A stretch of 56,752 nucleotides of DNA from Azospirillaceae bacterium (GCA_035645145.1 DASQNC010000045.1:1-56752); one strand, 5' to 3'. Shown: positions 1 through 8,137, counted from the stretch's first letter. The notes: generated from the sequence alone by a model not told the origin. Translations and numbers: made by a program.

Positions 1-47
1 TGGGACGCTTGTCGGCCGGCGTCTTGGGCAGGGGGGGCCGAACTCAT
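1..47 (-). CDS. 5' end of small phage-region gene (partial, copy A)
   Basis: Only the first 15 codons are inside the window; the gene runs off the left edge. The translated start, MSSAPPAQDAG, resembles the start of the complete small gene at 212-445 (MSSDPPPKAPA). The DNA upstream of both starts is also alike (CGAATGGCCGG followed by GCCAGTGC). I infer a duplicated small gene family. Function unknown. No domain can be judged from so short a piece. Confidence 0.45.
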   Translation of the reverse strand, partial: MSSAPPAQDAGRQAS

Positions 48-65
48 TCGTGGACATTCCTGAGA

Positions 66-90
66 CCGTCAGCACGGCGCAACCTCTGGT
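66..90. repeat. 25-bp direct repeat, left copy
   Basis: These 25 bases recur identically at 3820-3844. The two copies lie about 3.75 kb apart and bracket the putative ejection-protein gene and two unknown genes. The match continues more weakly to the right in both copies. It lies in the upstream region of the small repeated gene family, so the simplest reading is an old duplication rather than an attachment site. Confidence 0.6.
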
Positions 91-211
91 GAACCGTACC
101 GCCCGAATGGCCGGGCCGCCAGTGCCCCGCTTGGTCCGCACAGGATCCGGCAGTCACTGCCCGGCGTGAAAGTGGGAGGTGTCGGCCAGGGCCGTTTTGC
201 AGATCCCCCGT

Positions 212-445
212 TCACCCATCCCGCTCAGGATCCCGTATAGGGATCCGCCGGTTAACCCGATACCCCCATTTGGTTGGCTTGCCAGCGTAGAAGGCGCGCA
301 GATCCCTCAACTCCGCGGCCCACTCCTTCCTCTCCTCCGGCGTCAGATTCTGCTGGCGGGAGGGCTTCGATCGCTCGGCATACCATTCCTCGAACGTCAT
401 AAAGTCGTTGTTAGCCGGTGCCTTGGGCGGGGGGTCCGAACTCAT
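212..445 (-). CDS. Small hypothetical protein, phage-region repeated gene (copy B)
   Basis: A 77-residue charged protein with no domain I recognise. The segment LRDLRAFYAGKPTKW and the following basic VNRR are also found, decayed, at 3690-3807, and its N-terminus resembles the partial gene at 1-47. Three relatives in 4 kb mark a duplicated family. I chose the ATG at 445 because GGAG lies 9 bases upstream; two in-frame ATGs further out (460, 472) lack such a site. A perfect TATAAT lies upstream (492-497), so the gene may have its own promoter, as phage 'moron' genes often do. Function unknown. Confidence 0.6.
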   Translation of the reverse strand: MSSDPPPKAPANNDFMTFEEWYAERSKPSRQQNLTPEERKEWAAELRDLRAFYAGKPTKWGYRVNRRIPIRDPERDG

Positions 446-491
446 TCGCAGGCACTCCATGCAGGCGGTCAATACGACGCGACATTTGGTA

Positions 492-497
492 ATTATA
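492..497 (-). promoter_or_regulatory. Candidate -10 box for the 212-445 gene
   Basis: Read on the minus strand this is TATAAT, in an unusually AT-rich stretch for this window, about 47 bases before the chosen ATG. No good -35 hexamer is seen 17 bases further upstream (TGGCAG at best). The corresponding place in copy A has lost the TATAAT. Confidence 0.35.
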
Positions 498-575
498 TTG
501 TCCGAATGGCCGGACTGCCAGTGCTCTATTTGACCAGCCCGGCATCCACATGGGCATCACTGTCCGTGTCCCAGC

Positions 576-2402
576 CTATCGGCCCATCTTGTCCAAATCC
601 TGGTTGGCAATGAATTCCAACAGGCTCCTTTGATGGTTGCGCGGTTCCGCCCCGCCCAGGTAAGGGTCGAGCAGCCCCATCGGCGCGGCGCCGGTCGCCA
701 AGGCAACGGGCGCCATGGTGTTGAATTGGATGATGCCAGAGATCTTGGGGTTGCGGTTCACGACCTTGCGGATCAGGGCCGCCGCCCTTGGTGCCTCATG
801 CTTAAAATAACTGGGATTGGTCATGTAGGCGCGGATCCCCTCAGCCCATAGCTCCCGCGGGGCATCTTTCTTGGAGTATCCAAAGGTCTTCTCCGGCAGG
901 GTCATCAATTCCCGCGGGACATTGTCTTCCAGCCGGCGCGAGGTGTTGTCCCCGAGTTGATGATAGACTTTTTCAAGTTCATCATTGATGTTCTTTGTCG
1001 GGATCTTAATTCCTCTGGCCAGCTGATCGATGACATGGCCGATCTCGTGTGCGTGGACACGCTTGGCTACATCTGGGGGCAATCCCTCACGGATGACAAC
1101 TCGCGTGGGCCGGCGCGTGCGCACATTGTAATAGGTGGATCCTAGATCACCTTCGGGGATTTCCTCAATCTTGGTAGGTTTTCCCGTTCCCTCCTTCACA
1201 ATGTCGTCAAATTCTTTCCAGTGGATGGGCTCGTCCGGTCCCTCTGCCACTCGGCGGCCAGCGATCCGTTGGGGACGGGCACGAAGCGGCCGCCCCTCAA
1301 TGTCGTGGGTCAGGTTTCCGGCCCCGTCCCTACGCGCTCTGTGCGGGTAGTCGTCGGAAAAGGGCCGGGGTGGAAGCTCCGGCGGGTCGAAGATGCCATA
1401 GGAGTTGGAGGCGTGCGTCGGGGCGTGGCGCGCCCGCGAACCGGTACGGTCCGCCACGGCGCCAACAACCCGACCGCCCGCCGTTGCCGCGACCGGAGCC
1501 GCCCCGCCCAGCGCGCCGCCCACAACCGCACCAGTGGCCGCCCCCTCCAGCCGTGCGCCGATGCCCCCCTCGCCCCCGCCGAAGCCGGACAGCCCGCCCG
1601 CGCCCGCCCCCACGGTGGACGTGCGCGCGATCGTGCCGGGCAGGCTGGCGGCCCGGGTCGCCAGCCGGGCCATTCCCAGGCCCGGCATCAGGAACCCGCC
1701 CGCCACGTTGGCGATGGTGGAGGTCCACGGATAATCGGCCTCGAACCCTTTCAGCCGGGCGCGGGACTCTTCAAGGGCGCGGTTGTAGTCGCCCCCGATG
1801 TCCAGTTCCTGCCCATTGGCCCAGCGTTTGAGCGTCGAGCCGACCAGCGAGCCGGCCGCACCGATCTCGTCCGAAAAGCCGAAGGTCAGCCCCTGAAGCA
1901 CACTGTCGGTGACGCCGCCCACGTACCGCCCGGCCTCGCCGAAGCGGGACGAGCCTGACGGGCCGGAGGACGCCCCCTGTCCAGCCACACCGGTCGGGGC
2001 ACCCGCGGGGGGCCGCATGGGATCGGCGGCAGGCGGCTCTGCCACTTGCGGGCCTGCGGCCACCGGATGGCTTGGCCCGGCCGTGTCGGCCCCGGCCTGC
2101 GGGGGGACGGCCCCGACGGGCATCGGGCCCGGCACGGGGCCGGGATCCCCGGCGTGTTCGCCATCCGCACCGGTGGCCGGCCCCCAACGGGTGCCCTCGG
2201 CATCGGTGGTTGCCCCGTCCCGGGTCATGGCCTGGACCATGTCGAAGGCTTGGTCCTGGGTGTAGCGGCGGTCGTCGAAGACGACGGCGCCGGGCGGCAG
2301 ATGCCCGGCGCCGATGGAGCCCCCCCGCAGGTTGAAGTATCCCCAGAGTTGACCGGTGCGCGTGTCGCGCATCGGATAGAAGTATCCTGTTGCTCGGGCC
2401 AT
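576..2402 (-). CDS. Large phage virion/ejection-type protein with HExxH metallopeptidase motif
   Basis: A 608-residue protein. Start ATG at 2402 is chosen because GGAAGGA lies 8 bases upstream. Layout: a small N-terminal domain (about 1-75), a Pro/Ala/Gly-rich linker (75-190), a Gly/Ala-rich hydrophobic stretch (about 260-360) that could enter membranes, and a C-terminal domain with HEIGH at residues 452-456. About 60 residues later comes ELWAEGIRAY, whose glutamate could be the third zinc ligand as in gluzincins. Its place after the head genes and its hydrophobic middle fit an internal virion protein injected with DNA; the peptidase might cut cell wall or host protein. The role is inference, the motif is directly visible. 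Confidence 0.65.
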   Translation of the reverse strand: MARATGYFYPMRDTRTGQLWGYFNLRGGSIGAGHLPPGAVVFDDRRYTQDQAFDMVQAMTRDGATTDAEGTRWGPATGADGEHAGDPGPVPGPMPVGAVPPQAGADTAGPSHPVAAGPQVAEPPAADPMRPPAGAPTGVAGQGASSGPSGSSRFGEAGRYVGGVTDSVLQGLTFGFSDEIGAAGSLVGSTLKRWANGQELDIGGDYNRALEESRARLKGFEADYPWTSTIANVAGGFLMPGLGMARLATRAASLPGTIARTSTVGAGAGGLSGFGGGEGGIGARLEGAATGAVVGGALGGAAPVAATAGGRVVGAVADRTGSRARHAPTHASNSYGIFDPPELPPRPFSDDYPHRARRDGAGNLTHDIEGRPLRARPQRIAGRRVAEGPDEPIHWKEFDDIVKEGTGKPTKIEEIPEGDLGSTYYNVRTRRPTRVVIREGLPPDVAKRVHAHEIGHVIDQLARGIKIPTKNINDELEKVYHQLGDNTSRRLEDNVPRELMTLPEKTFGYSKKDAPRELWAEGIRAYMTNPSYFKHEAPRAAALIRKVVNRNPKISGIIQFNTMAPVALATGAAPMGLLDPYLGGAEPRNHQRSLLEFIANQDLDKMGR

Positions 2403-2646
2403 GATGCGGTCCTTCCCGGTGCGTGCGCCGTCCCGGCATGGGGTTCCGGCACCCGTGGCGCATGGGGTGCGGGTCTGTTGTGTGTGATGGTTCGTTTCGT
2501 GCCGGTCCGGCCGGACGCCGTGCCGGGGTGGAGCGCGGTCCACGGGGCGGAGCCGTGTGATCCACTGGCGCTTGGGCCAGAATTCTGGTTGTCCAGGAGA
2601 TCACAGACACGGCCGATCTCAGGCCGTGGGCCGACCTTAGGGCCGG

Positions 2647-2904
2647 CTAGGCGGGAACATCACGGTGGCGCAAGGGAGCGGATGCCATGACACTTCGCGG
2701 AAAGCGGTCCCGCTGCCGGTGATCGTCACCGGCGAAATCCCGCAACCTCCAATCGCCCGGCTTGCCGGTCAGGAGCGCAACTAAATCCATCGGATATCGG
2801 GCTGCTTCATCCGCAGCCCCGGTAACGGGTTCACCGGCGGGCATTCCCGTCGTTACTTTCACGTCATCCTCAACGATCTCACCGATCGGCCCCCCGAAAG
2901 GCAT
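2647..2904 (-). CDS. Possible small hypothetical protein
   Basis: An 85-residue frame starting with MPFGGPIGEIVEDD. It fills most of the gap between the ejection-type protein and the 189-residue unknown gene and has the same direction as its neighbours. The sequence is acidic at the start and basic at the end, with no signal peptide or membrane segment. No good ribosome binding site was seen. It could be non-coding. Confidence 0.35.
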   Translation of the reverse strand: MPFGGPIGEIVEDDVKVTTGMPAGEPVTGAADEAARYPMDLVALLTGKPGDWRLRDFAGDDHRQRDRFPRSVMASAPLRHRDVPA

Positions 2905-2944
2905 GCATGGCGCACAGTGCCGAGACAACGCGGAGCGCAACCGA

Positions 2945-3514
2945 CTACGTGCGGTCGCCTTCGCGCCCGTTCCAAAACGGGGAGTAGCCAAGCTCCCGGC
3001 GCCGCCGCTCCCGGCGGGACCAGTACGCCAGCCGCCAGCGCGCCACCTTCAGCGCCCGCTCCGGCGTGTCGGCGTGCGCGAACGGCATCACAAAGCCGAT
3101 CTCCCCCTCGTCCTTGCAGCCGCGGGCAATGTAGCCCCTGTGCGCATCCACCCGGTATCCCCGCCCCGGGCGCGCCCAGATCGCGCGGTACACGGAAAAG
3201 CCCCCCTCCGTCCCGACAAGACGCGCGTCGAGGGTGACGTGGACCCGCTCCCAGCCACGGAACTGGTGGCCGTACAGGACGGCCAAGCCCCGCCGGTGCA
3301 CGGCGTCGAGCCAGTCCGGCATGACGGCGACCTCGAGAACGGTGTGGTCGATGCGGCCGAAGAATTCCGAGGTGATCCTGGTGGACGACAGCGCAATGCC
3401 GACCTGCTCCAGGTCTTGCACGACGGAGACACGCGTCTCGTGCGAGTTCCGCCTGGGGAGCCACCGGGCAGAACTGGCAACGTAATCTTCCAATGACCAT
3501 GTCGGCGCTCTCAT
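2945..3514 (-). CDS. Hypothetical phage protein, 189 aa
   Basis: Not recognised. The frame is open for 189 residues from the ATG at 3514, with GGA five bases upstream; an outer GTG at 3592 has no ribosome binding site. Visible features are a middle rich in aromatic and aliphatic residues (DHTVLEVAVMPDWLDAV, LYGHQFRGW) and a strongly basic tail (RWRLAYWSRRERRRREL). No signal peptide or membrane segment. It lies between the tail/adaptor genes and the ejection-type protein, so a virion or lysis-region role is possible but unsupported. Confidence 0.5.
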   Translation of the reverse strand: MRAPTWSLEDYVASSARWLPRRNSHETRVSVVQDLEQVGIALSSTRITSEFFGRIDHTVLEVAVMPDWLDAVHRRGLAVLYGHQFRGWERVHVTLDARLVGTEGGFSVYRAIWARPGRGYRVDAHRGYIARGCKDEGEIGFVMPFAHADTPERALKVARWRLAYWSRRERRRRELGYSPFWNGREGDRT

Positions 3515-3689
3515 CTTTTCCGCCCTGAATACATCGCTTCCATTCTCGAATACAGTGCGCCGCAAAGGTCTGGCCGCTTTCCATCCGGGCACAGGTCGTT
3601 TCGTGGCACGTCGTTTGTTGGGCCGCGGCGCTTCTACCTGTCACCGGGTGACGTGCCGGTCGTGTCCCGCGTCTGTCTTCCCCCGTCCG

Positions 3690-3819
3690 GTCCGGGTTCG
3701 CGTCGAGGGGGCCGCCGGTTGACCCGGTCCTTCCATTTGGTCGGCTTGCCAGCGCGGAGGGCGCGAAGATCCCTCAGGTCCTCGGCCCGTTCCTTCGTCT
3801 CCCTCCGGCGTCCGTCCGC
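3690..3819 (-). pseudogene. Remnant of the small repeated gene family (copy C)
   Basis: Translated leftward from about 3807, this stretch reads ERAEDLRDLRALRAGKPTKW and then a VNRR-containing tail, closely matching the second half of the 77-residue protein at 212-445. The N-terminal half is missing and a TGA lies in frame just upstream. It is joined directly to the 25-bp sequence (3820-3844) that in copy A lies upstream of the gene. This looks like a deletion that fused a gene's end to its own or a sister's upstream region. The rest of the 3593-3905 gap shows nothing further. Confidence 0.6.
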
Positions 3820-3844
3820 CCGTCAGCACGGCGCAACCTCTGGT
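3820..3844. repeat. 25-bp direct repeat, right copy
   Basis: Identical to 66-90. Weaker similarity continues to about 3890. It abuts the broken small gene at 3690-3819. Confidence 0.6.
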
Positions 3845-3905
3845 AAATCATACCCCCCGGAGGTTCGGGATGCCAGCACCGCCCGCGTGTCCCACCCGTA
3901 CGTGG

Positions 3906-4145
3906 TCAGGCAACCACCGCCCGGTCGGGCCGGCGCCAGACGGCGCCGTCCGAATAGGCCGGGGTTGCCCCGCCCGCGTCATCGATCACATGGATCCAGG
4001 CCCCCCGGTACTGGGCCGCGTCGGGCAGATCCGCCTTGGAAAAGGACGGCAGCGGGACCGGGGCGCGGCGGCGCTCCAGGTCGTTCACGGCGCGCGCCAG
4101 TTCGTGCGCCCAGGGCGGGGCGCCCGCGTCGATGGTCACCGGCAT
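3906..4145 (-). CDS. Small phage tail-region protein
   Basis: A 79-residue protein. Its end, IHVIDDAGGATPAYSDG followed by WRRPDRAVV, is a pattern I know from small phage proteins and the ends of tail-fibre-like proteins. The first half is a charged helix. It follows the Gly-rich gene with four bases between them (stop at 4150, ATG at 4145), so the two are surely co-transcribed. No signal peptide. A structural or fibre-associated role is inference. Confidence 0.6.
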   Translation of the reverse strand: MPVTIDAGAPPWAHELARAVNDLERRRAPVPLPSFSKADLPDAAQYRGAWIHVIDDAGGATPAYSDGAVWRRPDRAVVA

Positions 4146-4149
4146 GGCA

Positions 4150-4863
4150 TCAGACCGTGTACCAGATGCCGCGCAGCGGGTCGAAAATGCGCGGGGTGGG
4201 CGGGGCTTGCGGCTGTGGCGCGGGCGCCGGGGTCAGACCGCCGGTCAGCTTGGACAGCTCGTCGCGGGCAGAGTCGTTGCCCGCCGGGCCACCGGGGGCG
4301 CCCTGGCCGCCGTCCAGGAAACGGTCCAGCAGGCCTCCGGTCTGGGCGCCGTTCTGGTGATTGCCCCGGCCGCCGTAGGCCGCAGAGGTCTGTGGGCCGA
4401 CCTGCCCACCCAGGGCCGATGCCCCCAGCCCCAGTGCCCCGGTCGTGGCGGCCTGCCCCAGGTTCTCCCCGCGGGCCAGGGCGTGGGCGCCAGCCGCCAG
4501 GAAGCCGCCGGGCAGGCCGCCCAGGATCGCGCCAAGGAGCCCGAACCCCAGGTTGGCGGCGTTGGAACCGAAAAAACCACCCGGCGTGCCCGACCCCAAG
4601 AAGTCGCCCAGGTGGTCCCCAAATGTCGGCGCCTCACCACGCATCACCGCGCTCGCCGCGTTGACGTTGCCCCCGCTGCGGCCCAGTGCCGCCACGGCGT
4701 CCAGCCCACGTCCCCGCATCGGGCCACCGCCCATCTCCGGCGACGGCGCACGGCCATCGCCGTAGCCGTTGCCCAGGCTGCCCAGATCGAACCCGCCGAT
4801 CCCCAGTTCCGCGGCGCCGCGCGCCCGGTCCCCTTCGTCACGTCCACCGTAGTTGTTCGTCAT
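4150..4863 (-). CDS. Glycine-rich phage structural protein
   Basis: A 237-residue, Gly/Ala-rich protein. Residues about 95-165 are almost wholly small and hydrophobic (GFGLLGAILGGLPGGFLAAGA), which suggests a membrane-active or internal virion segment; the end is Pro-rich with a final IFDPLRGIWYTV. A purine-rich GAGGGGGA lies about six bases upstream of the ATG at 4863. It sits between the adaptor and the small tail-region gene. Gly-rich proteins of this kind occur in phage tail-needle or ejection modules, but no specific family is recognised. Confidence 0.6.
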   Translation of the reverse strand: MTNNYGGRDEGDRARGAAELGIGGFDLGSLGNGYGDGRAPSPEMGGGPMRGRGLDAVAALGRSGGNVNAASAVMRGEAPTFGDHLGDFLGSGTPGGFFGSNAANLGFGLLGAILGGLPGGFLAAGAHALARGENLGQAATTGALGLGASALGGQVGPQTSAAYGGRGNHQNGAQTGGLLDRFLDGGQGAPGGPAGNDSARDELSKLTGGLTPAPAPQPQAPPTPRIFDPLRGIWYTV

Positions 4864-4875
4864 GGTCGGTCCCCC

Positions 4876-5499
4876 TCAAGGTGCGATGCGGTCGGAGCGG
4901 ACGAACAGGGTGGCGGCGTTCCACCGGCTCCCGTTGTCGTCCATCTTCACGGCGCCGATGGCGCGGTCGTAGAGCTGCCCCCACACGGGCAGACGCTGGT
5001 CGTCCATCAGGTACGGGGCCGCTTCCATCAGCGCCGCGTACAGGTAGACGTCCGGGTTGCGGGTCAGCAGCCAGTTGGTCGGGCTTCCGGCCGACAGGGC
5101 CGGAATGCGCTGGTAGTGGGTGGCCTCCAGGGTGTGGACCCCGCCGGGAGCCGGCCCCAGCACCAGGTCGCCCCCCGTGATGGCGTAGTCCACGGGCGTG
5201 CCCACCTGGTCGCCCCACGCCTGTCCCAGCGCCGACAAGGTGGCGTGGTTCAGGACCCGCGGCGGCGCGGTCAGCAGGCGCAGCGTGCGCATTTCCAGGA
5301 AGTCCGCCGGCAACGCGACGGTGCGCGATCCCGCCACCGTGGGGATGAGGGCCACGGTCTCCATCTGGCGCACCCGCAGGTCGCGGTTGATCCGGCTTTC
5401 CGCCAGGGTGATGAAGTCCGGGATGCCGGCCGCCAGATCCGTGCGGTTCAGCCAGGATGCGACCGACGCTTGCAGGTCGGCATAGTTGGCAAGGGCCAT
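4876..5499 (-). CDS. Phage head-tail adaptor protein (gp4/gp6-like)
   Basis: A 207-residue protein of the adaptor type that sits under the portal and joins head to tail in podoviruses. Typical features are the N-terminal helix (YADLQASVASWLNR), the DFITLAESRINRDLR segment, a middle of beta strands (VALPADFLEMRTLRL), and the helix YLYAALMEAAPYLMDD. Length is normal for the family. Its place after capsid genes and before tail-region genes agrees. The start ATG at 5499 follows the preceding gene closely. Confidence 0.75.
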   Translation of the reverse strand: MALANYADLQASVASWLNRTDLAAGIPDFITLAESRINRDLRVRQMETVALIPTVAGSRTVALPADFLEMRTLRLLTAPPRVLNHATLSALGQAWGDQVGTPVDYAITGGDLVLGPAPGGVHTLEATHYQRIPALSAGSPTNWLLTRNPDVYLYAALMEAAPYLMDDQRLPVWGQLYDRAIGAVKMDDNGSRWNAATLFVRSDRIAP

Positions 5500-5509
5500 G
5501 GCGGCGTCC

Positions 5510-5860
5510 TTAGTGTGCGGCCCGTCGCTTGGGCGCGATGATGTCGCCGGGCGCGGTCAGCAGATAGCGCCAGTCGGGATCGTGCAGGCGCTTCCACACC
5601 GCGTCCGCGTGGTCGGGATCGAAGACGTTCAACCCGTCCTCCAGCAGCCATTTCATGGCGATGATGTCGGGGATGTGGGCTTGGCGCTTGAGCTGGCGGT
5701 CCTGGCTGAAGCCGTCGTTTTCGTTCGCCATCGCCTTGTTGAGGTCGAGGGCGGCGGCCACGTCCTGGCGCTGCTCGATCAGGAACGTCCCGTCGGGAAG
5801 GCGGGTCGTCCAGACCTCCATCCCGCCATCCCGGCGCCGCAGCAATCGCGGCGTGCTCAT
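5510..5860 (-). CDS. Hypothetical phage protein, 116 aa
   Basis: A 116-residue protein starting at the ATG whose first four bases overlap the stop of the 84-residue gene upstream (ATGA at 5857-5860), so translation is coupled. The first third looks like beta strands (MEVWTTRLPDGTFLIEQR), the rest helical, ending with basic residues. It resembles the small proteins often found between major capsid and adaptor genes in SU10-like modules. No exact function known. Confidence 0.6.
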   Translation of the reverse strand: MSTPRLLRRRDGGMEVWTTRLPDGTFLIEQRQDVAAALDLNKAMANENDGFSQDRQLKRQAHIPDIIAMKWLLEDGLNVFDPDHADAVWKRLHDPDWRYLLTAPGDIIAPKRRAAH

Positions 5861-6111
5861 CCCAGGACCACCACGAACTCGCGGTCTTCGAGGGTTTGGG
5901 CGTCCTCCGGCGCGACCTCGGCCACCTCCTTGAAGTCCAGGGCCTTGCCGTTGACCCAGGGGCGGAGTTTCGAGATGCACTGCACCCGCACCCGCGGGGC
6001 GGATGCGGCGTCGGCCGGTGGAGCGGCCGTCCGGGGGGCGTTGGGGGCGGTGTTGGCGGCGGTGTTGGTGGCGGTGTTGGTGGCGGCGGCCGTCCTGGCG
6101 GTTCGGGTCAT
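5857..6111 (-). CDS. Small phage protein with Ala/Thr/Asn repeat, 84 aa
   Basis: The N-terminus is low complexity (TNTATNTAANTAPNAP), encoded by four 12-bp repeats, and the C-terminal half is ordered: VRVQCISKLRPWVNGK followed by an acidic stretch. I place the start at the ATG at 6111, with GAAGGGA seven bases upstream; an outer TTG at 6126 is less likely. It follows the major capsid gene after a hairpin. Its position suggests a minor capsid or head-completion protein, but this is only inference. Confidence 0.6.
   Translation of the reverse strand: MTRTARTAAATNTATNTAANTAPNAPRTAAPPADAASAPRVRVQCISKLRPWVNGKALDFKEVAEVAPEDAQTLEDREFVVVLG
6037..6084. repeat. 12-bp tandem repeat, four units
   Basis: Three near-identical 12-bp units (GGTGTTGGYGGC) at 6049-6084 and one diverged unit before them. 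They are in frame in the 84-residue gene and encode the repeated Ala-Thr-Asn-Thr stretch, so unit number could vary without breaking the frame. Confidence 0.7.
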
Positions 6112-6132
6112 GGCGTGTCCCTTCAAATGCGA

Positions 6133-6156
6133 AGGGGCGCCCCGCGGGACGCCCCT
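6133..6156 (-). terminator. Hairpin after the major capsid gene
   Basis: A 7-bp GC stem (AGGGGCG 6133-6139 with CGCCCCT 6150-6156) lies 28 bases after the capsid stop codon in the direction of reading. There is no following T-run, so it may be a partial terminator or mRNA end protector that keeps capsid message more abundant than the genes beyond it. Confidence 0.4.
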
Positions 6157-6183
6157 CGCCGTTTCGTTTCGCTGCGCGGTGGA

Positions 6184-7137
6184 TCAGGTCAGGTCGGCGA
6201 TGACGCCGTGCGCCTTCTCGTTCTCGACTTCGAGGGTGCATTCCTCGATGACGTGGAACGGGGTGGCGTCGCCGACCTTCGCCAGGTTCTCGGTGAACAT
6301 CGGGCGCAGCACCGACTTCTTCACCCGCTTCGGGTCCACGACCAGGGCGGTGCGGTTCCGCTGGAAGATGCTGGGCACCACCGACAGCTTGCCGAAGTTC
6401 GACAGGTAGACGTCGGCGCCGCCGACGATGGTCACCTGCGTGTCCTTGGGATTGTCCACCCGGTTCAGCGCGATGCCGGTGAAGGACGAGAACGCCGTCT
6501 TCTGCGCCGGCCCCAGGAACAGCATGGTGGGCTTGCCGCCGTTGCCGAACACCTGCTGCATCACGGTGTCGAGCTGGGCCTGCGTGAACGCCCGCTGGGT
6601 GCCGTCGGTGGGGGCCGACACGGTGCCGCCGGCAAAGCCGCCGTTGGCGCCGCCGGTGCCGCGCGACACGTTGGAGGTCAGCCAGGATTCGAACCCACCC
6701 AGCGTCGCCGCCGTGCCGGTGCCGCCGGCCGACGAGGCCCCGTTCTGGAGCAGGGCCGCCTCCACGTCGCGGCGCAGTTCCAGTCCCTTCAGGATCTTCT
6801 GCTCGTCCAGCTCGTCCTCGATGCCGGCCACGTCCACGACCTGCGCGGTGCCCGACACGGTGCCGACCTTCTTGAAGATCTGCGTGCGGTTGCCCACGCG
6901 AACGCGCGGGGTCGGCGCGCCGGCCGCGGTCACGTCGCCTTCCAGATGGGCGTTGTTGGGATTGGCGTTCGCCAGCGCCTGGGTCTGCCACTCGTGATAG
7001 CGCTGGGTGGCCTTGCCCTTGCCGATGTTCGACTGGAACTGGACCTCGGTGATGTCGATGCGCGAGACCACGTTCGAGAGGTCTTCGCGCAGGCCCACCT
7101 GGGTGTAGGTCGTCTGGGTGTTGGTTGCGGTTGCCAT
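6184..7137 (-). CDS. Major capsid protein (SU10/DUF5309-like, HK97 fold)
   Basis: A 317-residue protein of the SU10-type capsid family. Markers are the start TYTQVGLREDLSNVVSRID, the KGKATQRYHEWQTQAL segment, the domain QIFKKVGTVSGTAQVVD, the KPTMLFLGPAQKTAFSSF strand region, and the C-terminal strand segment VVPSIFQRNRTALVVDP. It follows the scaffold gene after a single base (stop 7139, ATG 7137), the usual order. Length is normal. It forms the phage head shell. Confidence 0.85.
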   Translation of the reverse strand: MATATNTQTTYTQVGLREDLSNVVSRIDITEVQFQSNIGKGKATQRYHEWQTQALANANPNNAHLEGDVTAAGAPTPRVRVGNRTQIFKKVGTVSGTAQVVDVAGIEDELDEQKILKGLELRRDVEAALLQNGASSAGGTGTAATLGGFESWLTSNVSRGTGGANGGFAGGTVSAPTDGTQRAFTQAQLDTVMQQVFGNGGKPTMLFLGPAQKTAFSSFTGIALNRVDNPKDTQVTIVGGADVYLSNFGKLSVVPSIFQRNRTALVVDPKRVKKSVLRPMFTENLAKVGDATPFHVIEECTLEVENEKAHGVIADLT

Positions 7138-7138
7138 G

Positions 7139-8137
7139 TCAACGGCTCCTGTTGGCTCGAAGGAGGGCGACGGCGTCCTTCAGGTCGCCGGTGCGCTCCA
7201 CGCGTTGGATCAATGCGTCTCGGGTGGCCGCGCCGGCCTCGCCCCGCGTCGGCGGGGTGCCGGGCTTCTGGACGGTGGGGACGGGCTTCCGCGCCGCGGT
7301 CTTGGCCGCCTCCTGGGCCTTGTCGAACAGCATGGCCTTGCGGATCAGGACCACCTCACGGTGGTCGGACAGGCCCTTGAGCTCCTGGTCCGTGTACCCC
7401 TGGCCACGCATGTAGGCGACGATTTCACCCATTCCCGCCCCGATCTTCGCCGGATCCTTCCACTCGGGGATGGCGGCGAGCAGCCGGGCGTTCTCTTCGA
7501 CCTGGCGTGCCCGGACCTGTTCCAGTGCCAGCGCCTGCTGCTGGGCGGCGATCTGCTGCTGCTCGGCGAGGACCTGGTTCAGCTTGGCGACCTTGGCATC
7601 CCACTGCGCCCGCACCTGGATGTACGCCGTGGGGTTCTCCTGGGCGAGTTTCGGCCAGTCCGGCTCCTCCGCCAGCTCGTGCTCAAGGGCCCGACCGACG
7701 TAGGCAAGGGTTTGCGCGTACCTTTGACGCTCGGCTTCGATTTCCGCGGCCTGGGCCTGCGCGGCCCTGCGGATTTCCGCGGCTTCCATCGCCCGCTGCT
7801 GGAAGGCCCTGTCGCGTTCGCTCTCCCGCCGGGCCACGATGGCCTGGACATCGGGTGGGAGCCGCTTGAAGGCTTCCTGGTCCGCAGCGGACCACGACTT
7901 GGGGGGCTCGATGGCCGGAGCGGGCTCCGGTTCGGGCGTCCCCTCGTCGGTCGGCGCACCTTCGCCCGAAGGCTCGGGGGCCTCTGCGCCCTGTGCGGGC
8001 GCATCCTGTTCCGGGGCGGCTGCCGGCGCGGGCGCCTGCTCCGGTGTCTGTTCGGCACGGGCCGCGGCAAGCAGGCCCTTCGCGTCGTCAAGCGTGATCG
8101 GGCCGGCGTCGCCGCCAGCCTGCGTGGTCTCGTCCAT
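7139..8137 (-). CDS. Phage capsid scaffolding protein
   Basis: A 332-residue protein. The N-terminal 90 residues are Pro/Ala/Glu-rich and disordered; about 95-240 is a long charged coiled coil (RRESERDRAFQQRAMEAAE; LNQVLAEQQQIAAQQQALA); the end is basic (LKDAVALLRANRSR), as expected for a scaffold that binds capsid subunits. It lies directly before the major capsid gene. ATG at 8137 has GGAG seven bases upstream. No protease domain is visible, so processing, if any, needs another protein. Confidence 0.75.
   Translation of the reverse strand: MDETTQAGGDAGPITLDDAKGLLAAARAEQTPEQAPAPAAAPEQDAPAQGAEAPEPSGEGAPTDEGTPEPEPAPAIEPPKSWSAADQEAFKRLPPDVQAIVARRESERDRAFQQRAMEAAEIRRAAQAQAAEIEAERQRYAQTLAYVGRALEHELAEEPDWPKLAQENPTAYIQVRAQWDAKVAKLNQVLAEQQQIAAQQQALALEQVRARQVEENARLLAAIPEWKDPAKIGAGMGEIVAYMRGQGYTDQELKGLSDHREVVLIRKAMLFDKAQEAAKTAARKPVPTVQKPGTPPTRGEAGAATRDALIQRVERTGDLKDAVALLRANRSR

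Noticed and set aside
66-3844. The 25-bp direct repeats as attL/attR of an inserted element
   Set aside because: No integrase is nearby and the repeats sit inside a longer, decayed duplication of a gene's upstream region.
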